From NCBI GenBank assembly GCA_013698395.1, contig JACCUZ010000406.1:1-6752 (forward strand): 6,752 nt of DNA, read 5' to 3'. A program made the translations under genes and the position numbers. Positions 1 to 4,928 of the stretch are shown piece by piece. Position 1 is the first letter of the stretch. The number at the start of each line of letters is the position of its first letter. The notes under the pieces were generated by a model that was given only the letters and a program-made list of their open reading frames with translations, did no database searches and was not told where the DNA came from. Source of the DNA: Sporichthyaceae bacterium (GTDB lineage Bacteria > Actinomycetota > Actinomycetes > JACCUZ01).

Positions 1-300
1 GACCTGGACCATGTCGAGGCGTGGCCGCGGGGACCGACCAGCGCCGCGTCGATGGTCCCGCGGTGCCGGCGTCATCACGAGCACAAGACCCGGCGCCTTG
101 TGCACACGGTCCTGCACGGCGACGGGAGCGTGGACACCAGGATGCTCACCGGCATCCTGGTCCGGACCGGTCCCGAGCCGCTGCCCGGCTACGGCCCCGG
201 CGAGGGGTATGCCCCCGGCGAGGGCTACGCCAACGTGACCGAGCGGCGCCCAGGCGCGGGCCTAGTCTTGCCCCCAGGACCGGGATGTCCCGTGGCCTGA
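1..300 (+). CDS. HNH endonuclease-like protein, C-terminal part (5' end outside window)
   Basis: Frame 1 is open from the first base to TGA at 298-300 (99 residues). It begins inside an HNH motif: DLDHV (residues 1-5), a Gly-Pro-Thr turn (11-13), then CRRHHEHKT (22-30). This is the pattern of the C-terminal HNH nuclease domain of the large actinobacterial DUF222/HNH family: Asp-x-Asp-His, a central Asn, then Cys-x2-His-His-x3-Lys. The central Asn position, which precedes a Leu in typical members, appears to be Ser17 here, so catalysis may be altered. The tail contains PEPLPGYGP, which I recall from the ends of such proteins, followed by a duplicated PGEGYA unit. Many family members are multicopy and of unknown biological role, possibly of mobile origin. 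The gene converges on pduO with a 40-base gap. The family call is fairly secure; whether the enzyme is active is not. Confidence 0.75.
   Translation, partial: DLDHVEAWPRGPTSAASMVPRCRRHHEHKTRRLVHTVLHGDGSVDTRMLTGILVRTGPEPLPGYGPGEGYAPGEGYANVTERRPGAGLVLPPGPGCPVA
196..231 (+). repeat. Tandem 18-base duplication encoding PGEGYA twice
   Basis: Two adjacent 18-base units at 196-213 and 214-231 each encode Pro-Gly-Glu-Gly-Tyr-Ala. They differ at only two bases, both silent third positions (GGG/GGC and TAT/TAC). The silent differences support frame 1 as the coding frame and suggest that the amino acids, not the DNA, have been kept. The unit lies in the low-complexity tail of the HNH-like protein. Confidence 0.8.
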
Positions 301-340
301 GCGCCCACGGTTGACAGCGGAGCAGACCGTCGGGGCTTCG

Positions 341-913
341 TCAGCGATTGGCGCCGGGCACCCAGAGGACGTCGCCGGAGGCCCGGTTGACATAGCGGGC
401 CAGGACGAAGAGGAGGTCGGAGAGGCGGTTGAGGTAGGTCGCGGTCAGCCGGTTCACCGTGTCCGGATGGTCTTCCAGCGCCCGCCAGGTTGCCCGCTCG
501 GCCCGGCGTACGACCGTGCGTGCGACGTGGAGGTGGGCGGCGGCGAGCGTACCGCCGGCCAGGACGAACGAGCGCAGGTCGGCCAGCTCGGCGTTGAAGC
601 GGTCGATCTCCCGCTCGAGCCCGTCGACCTGCTCCTGCACGATGCGCAGCGGGGGATACGCCGGGTCCGGCTCGATCGGCGTGCACAGGTCGGCGCCGAC
701 GTCGAAGAGGTCATTCTGCACCCGCTGTAGCACCGTAACCACGCCGTCGTCGAGCGAGCCGGTCGCCAATGCCACGCCGAGGAACGCACCGGCTTCGTCA
801 CAGCCGGCGTAGGCCTCCAGCCGCGCGTCGTTCTTGCTGATGCGGCCCCGTCCGCCGTAGCCGGTCGTGCCGTCGTCGCCGGTGCGGGTGTAGATGCGCG
901 TCAGATTGACCAT
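341..913 (-). CDS. pduO: PduO-type cob(I)alamin adenosyltransferase
   Basis: This 190-residue cytosolic enzyme is predicted to transfer the 5'-deoxyadenosyl group of ATP to cob(I)alamin, making adenosylcobalamin for enzymes such as methylmalonyl-CoA mutase. The N-terminus has the ATP-binding signature of the PduO family (TRTGDDGTTG, residues 9-18, then a Ser-Lys at 26-27). The helical body shows RVQNDLFDVGADL (64-76), RRAER (136-140) and YLNRLSDLLFVLAR (160-173), all family hallmarks. The length matches stand-alone PduO proteins of about 190 residues. The ATG at 913 is chosen because the Thr-Arg-Thr-Gly motif follows within a few residues, whereas an upstream extension would run through murA in the opposite frame. 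No Shine-Dalgarno is seen; a TAGGCT -10-like element ends 7 bases before the ATG, suggesting a leaderless transcript. It is unrelated in fold to the CobA/CobO type, although databases often give it that product name. Confidence 0.93.
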   Translation of the reverse strand: MVNLTRIYTRTGDDGTTGYGGRGRISKNDARLEAYAGCDEAGAFLGVALATGSLDDGVVTVLQRVQNDLFDVGADLCTPIEPDPAYPPLRIVQEQVDGLEREIDRFNAELADLRSFVLAGGTLAAAHLHVARTVVRRAERATWRALEDHPDTVNRLTATYLNRLSDLLFVLARYVNRASGDVLWVPGANR

Positions 914-920
914 GGCCGCG

Positions 921-930
921 AGCCTACGAT
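921..930. promoter_or_regulatory. Overlapping divergent -10 elements for pduO and murA
   Basis: On the plus strand TACGAT (925-930) fits the TANNNT -10 pattern and is followed by 7 bases and then ATG at 938. On the minus strand TAGGCT (926 to 921) is followed by 7 bases and then ATG at 913. The two hexamers share bases 925-926. Both starts lack a Shine-Dalgarno sequence, so each mRNA would begin at or next to its AUG. A TTGACC (906-911) resembles a -35 for murA, but its 13-base spacing is too short for a standard promoter. The arrangement is seen directly; promoter activity is inferred. Confidence 0.5.
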
Positions 931-937
931 GCCGCGC

Positions 938-2221
938 ATGGAGCGGTTTCGTGTCGTGGGGGGCGCCCGGCTGCGCGGAGACGTCCATGTGACGGGTGCC
1001 AAGAACAGCGTGCTCAAGGTCATGGCCGCGGCTTTGCTGGCCGAGGGGCAGACCACACTGACCGATGTCCCGCACATCCTCGACGTCGAGATCATGGGCG
1101 AGCTGCTCCGTCGCCTCGGGTGCGGTGTCGACTACGACCCAGCCTCGTCGACCGTCGTGGTCGACGTCCCCGCCAAGCTCGGTCACCAGGCCGACTATGA
1201 CCTGGTACGGCGCATCCGGGCGTCGATCTGCGTCCTGGGACCGCTATTGGCCCGATGCGGTGAGGCCGAGGTGGCCATGCCGGGGGGTGACGCGATCGGC
1301 AGCCGCCCGCTGGACTTCCACATCGCGGGCCTGGCGAAGCTCGGGGCGGAGCTGGATAACGAGCACGGCTACATCATCGCCCGCGCGCCAGGTGGGCTTA
1401 CCGGCGCGACGGTGTGGCTGGACTTTCCGAGCGTCGGAGCCACCGAGAACGTCCTCATGGCTGCTGTGCTCGCGACCGGTGTCACGGTCATCGACAACGC
1501 CGCGCGGGAACCCGAGATCGTCGACCTGTGTCAGATGCTTCAGCAGATGGGGGCGAAGATCGACGGCCTCAGCACCTCGACCCTGTCGATCGAAGGCGTA
1601 GACGGCCTGTCGCCGACCACCCACGCGATCGTTCCGGATCGGATCGTGGCCGGAACCTGGGCGTTCGCAGCGGCCATGACCCGGGGGGACATCGCGGTGC
1701 ACGGAGCCCGCGCGACGCACCTCGAGATAGCACTGGACAAGCTGGCCGCGGCGGGCGCCCGCGTGGATTTGCTCGAGGACGGTTTCCGGGTCCGGATGGA
1801 TCGCCGTCCCATCGCCGTCGATGCCGTGACCCTGCCCTACCCGGGACTCGCCACGGACCTGCAGCCCTTGGTCATGGCGCTCAATTCGATAGCGGACGGC
1901 GCAGCGATGATCACGGAGAACATCTTCGAGGGCCGCTTCGTCTTCGCCAGCGAGTTGGCTCGCCTGGGCGCGCACGTGCGCACGGATGGTCATCACGCCG
2001 TGATTCGAGGGGTGCCGCAGCTGTCAGGGGCCCCCGTCCGTGCCAGCGACATCCGCGCCGGCGCGGCGCTGACGTTGGCAGGGCTGGTCTCGGACGGCGT
2101 GACCTACGTCAGCGACATCGCCCATGTCGACCGGGGCTACCCGGGCTTCGACGGTCAGCTGCGGGCCCTCGGCGCGGACGTGACCCGAGAGCCCGACCCG
2201 GACGCCGCGCTGTACGGCTGA
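938..2221 (+). CDS. murA: UDP-N-acetylglucosamine 1-carboxyvinyltransferase MurA, Cys-to-Asp form
   Basis: MurA catalyses the first committed cytosolic step of peptidoglycan synthesis, transferring enolpyruvate from phosphoenolpyruvate to UDP-GlcNAc. The protein is 427 residues from ATG 938, close to the usual 418-420. Numbered from that start, it has the substrate-binding Lys22-Asn23 (TGAKNSVLK), the active-site loop MPGGDAIGSRP, the catalytic Asp307 region (LATDLQPL) and the C-terminal DRGYPGFD. The loop residue that is Cys115 in E. coli is Asp118 here (codon 1289-1291). Asp occurs at this place in M. tuberculosis MurA and is known to make the enzyme insensitive to fosfomycin. Start choice: ATG 929 is also in frame, but it overlaps the -10-like TACGAT. 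ATG 938 lies 7 bases after that hexamer and gives the familiar MERFRVVGG beginning. There is no Shine-Dalgarno, so a leaderless message is likely. The gene ends inside a hairpin. Confidence 0.97.
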   Translation: MERFRVVGGARLRGDVHVTGAKNSVLKVMAAALLAEGQTTLTDVPHILDVEIMGELLRRLGCGVDYDPASSTVVVDVPAKLGHQADYDLVRRIRASICVLGPLLARCGEAEVAMPGGDAIGSRPLDFHIAGLAKLGAELDNEHGYIIARAPGGLTGATVWLDFPSVGATENVLMAAVLATGVTVIDNAAREPEIVDLCQMLQQMGAKIDGLSTSTLSIEGVDGLSPTTHAIVPDRIVAGTWAFAAAMTRGDIAVHGARATHLEIALDKLAAAGARVDLLEDGFRVRMDRRPIAVDAVTLPYPGLATDLQPLVMALNSIADGAAMITENIFEGRFVFASELARLGAHVRTDGHHAVIRGVPQLSGAPVRASDIRAGAALTLAGLVSDGVTYVSDIAHVDRGYPGFDGQLRALGADVTREPDPDAALYG

Positions 2222-2235
2222 CATCGCGTCAGCCG
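2215..2235. terminator. Bidirectional terminator-like hairpin at the murA stop codon
   Basis: An 8-base perfect inverted repeat (2215-2222 with 2228-2235, loop ATCGC) encloses the murA TGA in its left arm. There is no T-run after it, as is common for high-GC actinobacterial terminators. The right-arm heptamer GTCAGCC occurs again at 2254-2260, where its complement carries the TGA of the convergent membrane-protein gene. The structure could stop transcription in both directions. Function is inferred from position and symmetry only. Confidence 0.6.
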
Positions 2236-2254
2236 GCGCCTTATCGCAGACCTG

Positions 2255-2560
2255 TCAGCCAGCGAGGATCCGCCGCGCTCGAGCCTCATCGGCCCGGAAG
2301 ACCATCAGCCGCGGCCCGTCCGAGGTCGTGACAAGAGAGGCCTTGATCCCTGCGGCGGCCAGCCGCTGGCGAGACACCTCCCCGTCGATGAACGTCGCCG
2401 GGGAGGAGATGGACACGAGCAGCCCGTACTCGTCCTCGTGCCCCAGCCGTGACTGACGCTCCACCAGCGACCGGCCGCGACCGCCGAACGCCCACCGCAG
2501 GAGCAGCGCGAGGACACCGACCATCACGACGGAGATGATCAGGCTCCTCCAGTCCGGCAC
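2255..2560 (-). CDS. Small single-pass membrane protein with DUF2007-like domain
   Basis: From GTG 2560 this reads as 101 residues. A hydrophobic segment at about residues 6-25 (LIISVVMVGVLALLLRWAF) is flanked by basic residues (RGR), which suggests one N-terminal membrane helix with the rest in the cytoplasm. The remainder has the beta-alpha-beta look of DUF2007 proteins (sometimes called putative signal-transducing proteins): a strand LLVSI, a helix ending in RLAAAGIKASLV, and a final strand and helix LMVFRADEARARRIL. The start is supported by AGGA (2571 to 2568) 7 bases upstream on the minus strand. A longer reading frame exists upstream but would run antisense through the dehydrogenase gene. 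The function is unknown. It converges on murA and is divergent from the dehydrogenase. The domain resemblance is from memory and should be treated as moderate. Confidence 0.75.
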   Translation of the reverse strand: MPDWRSLIISVVMVGVLALLLRWAFGGRGRSLVERQSRLGHEDEYGLLVSISSPATFIDGEVSRQRLAAAGIKASLVTTSDGPRLMVFRADEARARRILAG

Positions 2561-2585
2561 CGAACCATCCTGCCCCGCTTCGAGG

Positions 2586-2595
2586 TGGATAGGCT
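2586..2595. promoter_or_regulatory. Candidate overlapping -10 elements between membrane protein and dehydrogenase genes
   Basis: The 69-base divergent gap holds TAGGCT on the plus strand (2590-2595) and TATCCA on the minus strand (2591 to 2586), overlapping by two bases. No good -35 was found for either. If used, both messages would have short leaders: about 28 bases before ATG 2630 and about 20 before GTG 2560. Both starts have a Shine-Dalgarno sequence, unlike the pduO/murA pair. TATCCA lacks the final T of the consensus, so the minus element is weak. Confidence 0.3.
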
Positions 2596-2619
2596 CCCGC
2601 GGTGCCGCCGTCAGCCCGC

Positions 2620-2625
2620 AGGAGA
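2620..2625 (+). promoter_or_regulatory. Ribosome binding site deciding the dehydrogenase start
   Basis: AGGAGA lies 4 bases before ATG 2630. This favours that ATG over the upstream in-frame GTG-type starts and places the Rossmann motif at residues 9-14, as is normal for the family. Confidence 0.75.
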
Positions 2626-2629
2626 GCCC

Positions 2630-3484
2630 ATGCCAAGCAAGCTTGCCGTCGTCGGCGCCGGCCTGATGGGCTCCGGCATCGCCCAGGTCGCGGCCTCGGC
2701 GGGTCACTCCGTCGTTCTGCGCGACGTGACCGACCAGGCCCTCGCCCGTGGCCGGGCTGCCATCGAGACGTCGTTGGCCCGGTTCGTGGCCAAGGGCCGC
2801 CTCGAGCAGTCCGCCGCGGATGAGACGCTCGCCCGCATCGAGACGACGACCGACCTGGAGGCGGCCGGAACTGCGGACATCGTGGTGGAGGCTGCCTTCG
2901 AGCAGCTCGACGTCAAGCAGGCGATCTTTCGCGATCTGGACCGGGTCTGCGCTGAGGGCGTCGTCCTCGCTACCAACACCAGTGCCATCCCGATCACCCA
3001 GATCGCGGCCGTCACGTCGCGGCCGGAGGCCGTGGTCGGAACCCACTTCTTCTCGCCAGTCCCGATGATGGCGCTGTGCGAGCTGGTCCGCGGGCGACGG
3101 ACAAGCAAGGAGACCCTGGATAAGGCGCGTTCCTTCGCCGAGTCAGTCGGCAAGACCTGCGTCGTCGTCAACCGCGACGTCGCCGGCTTTGTCACCACGC
3201 GACTGATCTGCGCGCTGGTGATGGAAGCGGTGCGCTTGGTCGAGGCCGGCGTGGCGAGCGCCGATGACATCGACACCGCCTGCCGACTCGGCTTCGGGCA
3301 CGCCATGGGCCCGCTCGCGACCATCGACCTCACGGGAGTGGACATCCTGCGTAACGCGAGCCTGAACATCTACTCCGGCACCGCGGACGAGAAGTTCTTT
3401 CCCCCGGAGATCCTCTCCAGGATGGTCGCTGCCGGTGATCTCGGCCGAAAGAGCGGACAGGGCTTCTATCGCTACACGGAGTAA
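2630..3484 (+). CDS. 3-hydroxyacyl-CoA (3-hydroxybutyryl-CoA) dehydrogenase
   Basis: This 284-residue stand-alone dehydrogenase is predicted to interconvert 3-hydroxyacyl-CoA and 3-ketoacyl-CoA with NAD(P), in beta-oxidation or C4 metabolism. Residues 1-180 form a Rossmann domain with GAGLMG (9-14), NTSAIP (116-121, Ser118) and GTHFFSPVPMM (137-147, His139), followed by Glu151. These match the Ser, His and Glu of the human enzyme's active site. The C-terminal helical domain has GFVTTRL (186-192) and GFGHAMGPLATIDLTGVDIL (221-240). In well-studied members the first of these reads GFxxNRL, with a catalytic Asn; here that place is Thr190. I recall the same VTTRL form in other actinobacterial members, so it is probably a subfamily trait. 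The length is typical of the single-domain HBD/FadB2/MmgB group. Neighbouring genes do not indicate the chain length of its substrate. The ending GRKSGQGFYRY is also typical. Confidence 0.92.
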   Translation: MPSKLAVVGAGLMGSGIAQVAASAGHSVVLRDVTDQALARGRAAIETSLARFVAKGRLEQSAADETLARIETTTDLEAAGTADIVVEAAFEQLDVKQAIFRDLDRVCAEGVVLATNTSAIPITQIAAVTSRPEAVVGTHFFSPVPMMALCELVRGRRTSKETLDKARSFAESVGKTCVVVNRDVAGFVTTRLICALVMEAVRLVEAGVASADDIDTACRLGFGHAMGPLATIDLTGVDILRNASLNIYSGTADEKFFPPEILSRMVAAGDLGRKSGQGFYRYTE

Positions 3485-3489
3485 CGGAG

Positions 3490-3527
3490 GAGCCGGGTTC
3501 GACGCCGCGGTGGTTCTATTTTATCAT
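3490..3527 (+). promoter_or_regulatory. AT-rich island: possible STAS-gene promoter and/or dehydrogenase terminator
   Basis: In very GC-rich surroundings, 3514-3528 is almost all A and T. It contains TATCAT (3522-3527), which matches the -10 consensus at five of six bases, and an overlapping TATTTT (3517-3522). TTCGAC (3498-3503) is a poor -35 candidate 18 bases upstream. Alternatively, a weak imperfect stem (3490-3495 with 3511-3516, including G-U pairs) runs into this T-rich tract, like an intrinsic terminator for the dehydrogenase gene. As a promoter it would give an 80-base leader for the STAS gene. Confidence 0.35.
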
Positions 3528-3579
3528 CGGTCACACCAGTCACAGCGTGGCGTCCCCGGATTGGTGCGTCGGCTGCGTA

Positions 3580-3604
3580 CCGTTCCCTCTGTCTGAGGGA
3601 AAGG
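3580..3604 (+). promoter_or_regulatory. Leader hairpin overlapping the STAS-gene ribosome binding site
   Basis: TTCCCTC (3583-3589) and GAGGGAA (3595-3601) form a perfect 7-base stem with a 5-base loop. CC (3580-3581) and GG (3603-3604) extend it past one mismatch. The right arm holds the purine-rich GAGGGAAAGG, the only Shine-Dalgarno-like sequence before ATG 3613. Folding would hide the ribosome binding site, so the structure could control translation. It could also be a protein operator. The pairing is seen; its role is inferred. Confidence 0.45.
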
Positions 3605-3612
3605 TGGGCTCG

Positions 3613-3921
3613 ATGGTCGTCAGCGTTGCCTCCGGGCATGAGATCGCCCTGACGGGGCGGCTCGACGTGCACGCGGTGTCCGATGTTCGTGACACCCTGC
3701 ACGCCGCGATCGACGCCGGCGTTGGCGACCTCGTCTTGGACGTCTCGGGGGTGGAGCTGATTGATGCCACCGGACTGGCCATGCTGGTCAGCGCGGACCG
3801 TCGGGCCAAGCACGCCGACCGCCGGGTCGTGCTACGCGACGCCGGTCCGCGGTTGCTGCGCATCCTGCGCGCCACCGGGCTGCACCGGGTGCTCACGGTG
3901 GAGGCCGGTGTCCCGGCCTGA
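3613..3921 (+). CDS. STAS-domain protein, anti-sigma factor antagonist-like
   Basis: The 102 residues from ATG 3613 make up a single STAS domain. There is a first strand pair (VVSVASGHEIALTGRLDV), a helix (AVSDVRDTLHAAI), a central strand LVLDVSGVELI, the signature DATGLAMLV (51-59), then VVLRDAGPRLLRIL and a closing helix. STAS proteins of the SpoIIAA/RsbV type bind anti-sigma kinases to free sigma factors, usually switched by phosphorylation of a Ser in the D-S-S/T-G-L loop. Here that place is Ala52, with Thr53 next, so control by phosphorylation would need Thr53 or be absent. No kinase or sigma gene lies in the window. An in-frame GTG at 3547 would add 22 residues containing two Cys, but it has no ribosome binding site and the extra part does not fit the domain. 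The later ATG is preferred, with purine-rich AAGGTGGG upstream. Confidence 0.85.
   Translation: MVVSVASGHEIALTGRLDVHAVSDVRDTLHAAIDAGVGDLVLDVSGVELIDATGLAMLVSADRRAKHADRRVVLRDAGPRLLRILRATGLHRVLTVEAGVPA
3902..3919 (+). terminator. Terminator-like hairpin overlapping the STAS-gene stop codon
   Basis: AGGCCGG (3902-3908) and CCGGCCT (3913-3919) form a perfect 7-base stem with loop TGTC, ending on the first base of the TGA stop. There is no T-run after it. Its position at a convergent gene junction supports a terminator, though part of the pairing could simply reflect Ala/Gly/Pro codons. Confidence 0.45.
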
Positions 3922-3927
3922 CCCATT

Positions 3928-3954
3928 CCGGGCAGCCGTCAGGACGCCCGGCTG
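3928..3954. terminator. Alternative inverted repeats at the STAS/oxidase convergent junction
   Basis: CCGGGC (3928-3933) can pair with GCCCGG (3946-3951), or CAGCCG (3933-3938) with CGGCTG (3949-3954). The two pairings exclude one another and have loops of 12 and 10 bases. Together with the hairpin at 3902-3919 they fill the junction and may end transcripts from both sides. They overlap the last codons of the oxidase gene, so chance pairing in GC-rich DNA is possible. Confidence 0.3.
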
Positions 3955-4904
3955 AGCTCCTCCACCATCGCGAGCACATCGTCGGCGCAGCCCCACGAGA
4001 GGGTGACCCCAGCGCCCCCGTGGCCGTAGCAGTGCACCACCCCGCCCGCTGCCCCGCCCGGGTGGGGGCAGAACTCGACCCGTACCTGTGCGCGGGCTGG
4101 GCGCAGACCCACGCGATGGCCGAGGATCGGGGCTGACCGAAGCTCTGGGACGAACACGGATGCTCGGCTCAGCAGCTCGGCAGCGGTGGTCGGCTCTGCG
4201 GTCGTCGACCAGTTGCCCTCGTCGGCGGTCCCTCCGACGATTACGTCATGCAGGCGGGGCACCACGTACAGGGGTCGTGCGGGCTCACCTTGGTCCAGCA
4301 GCCACTCGGTCACGCCGACCTGGCCGACCCGCACAACCTGGCCGCGAACTGGGTACACCCCGTCGTCGCTGGCCAGCGAGCGGGCGGCCAGCCCGCTGCA
4401 GTTGACGACCAGCCCAGCGTTCGGGAGCTCGGGCAGCCAGACCCGAGTGAGTGTCCCGCCGGCGGCCGTGAGCCTGGCCGACAGCCAGCCCAGGTAGACC
4501 GACATGTCCGCGACCGGAAGATCCAGTCGCCAGCCCCAGGGGCGCCCGGGCGCGGGGTCGCGGACGGGAACCAGGGACCCGACTGCATCGCGCCACCATG
4601 GACCCTCCGGGGCCGCGCCGTCACCGAACGCCGCGAGCAGCTCGACGCCCGGGACGACCCGCACCCCTGATGCCGGCGCCTCGGCGGCGAGCTTGACGAG
4701 CTCGGCGTAGGTGCGGGCCGACCAACGGGTCACCGCGTCCCGAGGTGCGGCGCGGTAGGGGTACCAGAGTGCGGCCGCCACCGCCGAGGTCGTCTCGGGG
4801 GGTAGGTCGCGGGCGAGGACATGGGTGTCGAACCCCGACTCGGCGAGGCGGACCGCACACGTCAGCCCGATGACCCCCGCACCGACGACGACAACCCGCA
4901 CCAC
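3939..4904 (-). CDS. D-amino-acid oxidase-like FAD-dependent oxidoreductase
   Basis: This 321-residue flavoprotein is predicted to deaminate D-amino acids oxidatively to 2-oxo acids, releasing ammonia and hydrogen peroxide. The N-terminal FAD-binding motif is VVGAGVIGL (residues 6-14). Next comes the family-specific TSAVAAALWYPY (39-50), then VVNCSGLAAR (166-175), YPVRGQVV (184-191) and LYVVPR (212-217). GHRVGLRP (262-269) includes Arg268, likely the arginine that grips the substrate carboxylate. The end, YGHGGAGVTLSWGCA (293-307), is the DAO signature. The length fits bacterial DAOs of about 320 residues. The start is GTG 4904, or the next codon, GTG 4901; GAGAGGG sits 4 or 7 bases upstream respectively. 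The gene begins 24 bases after nucS on the same strand, so the two are probably cotranscribed. D-aspartate oxidase, or glycine oxidase at greater distance, is an alternative reading; substrate preference cannot be read from the sequence. Confidence 0.88.
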   Translation of the reverse strand: MVRVVVVGAGVIGLTCAVRLAESGFDTHVLARDLPPETTSAVAAALWYPYRAAPRDAVTRWSARTYAELVKLAAEAPASGVRVVPGVELLAAFGDGAAPEGPWWRDAVGSLVPVRDPAPGRPWGWRLDLPVADMSVYLGWLSARLTAAGGTLTRVWLPELPNAGLVVNCSGLAARSLASDDGVYPVRGQVVRVGQVGVTEWLLDQGEPARPLYVVPRLHDVIVGGTADEGNWSTTAEPTTAAELLSRASVFVPELRSAPILGHRVGLRPARAQVRVEFCPHPGGAAGGVVHCYGHGGAGVTLSWGCADDVLAMVEELSRAS

Positions 4905-4928
4905 GTCACCCTCTCGCGCCAGGTCTGG

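Noticed and set aside
301..340. Possible terminator between the HNH-like gene and pduO
   Set aside because: Only a 5-base ACGGT/ACCGT pairing with a 15-base loop is visible; too weak to call.
341..1186. Long minus-strand reading frame extending pduO through the start of murA (281 residues)
   Set aside because: The extra N-terminal part is antisense to conserved murA codons and has no family similarity; the PduO motif begins at the ATG at 913.
2222..2254. rRNA operon expected after murA by analogy with mycobacteria
   Set aside because: The space after murA is only 33 bases and is followed directly by a convergent protein gene; no rRNA sequence is present.
1414..2331. Plus-strand frame of 305 residues inside murA
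   Set aside because: Arg/Gly/Pro-rich translation typical of a shifted frame in high-GC DNA; murA fully explains the region.
2255..3046. Minus-strand frame extending the small membrane protein to 263 residues
   Set aside because: The upstream part is antisense to the dehydrogenase; GTG 2560 has a good ribosome binding site and places the membrane helix at the N-terminus.
4049..4071. CTGCCCC/GGGGCAG inverted repeat
   Set aside because: It lies within the oxidase coding sequence over Pro/Gly/Ala codons and is explained by composition.
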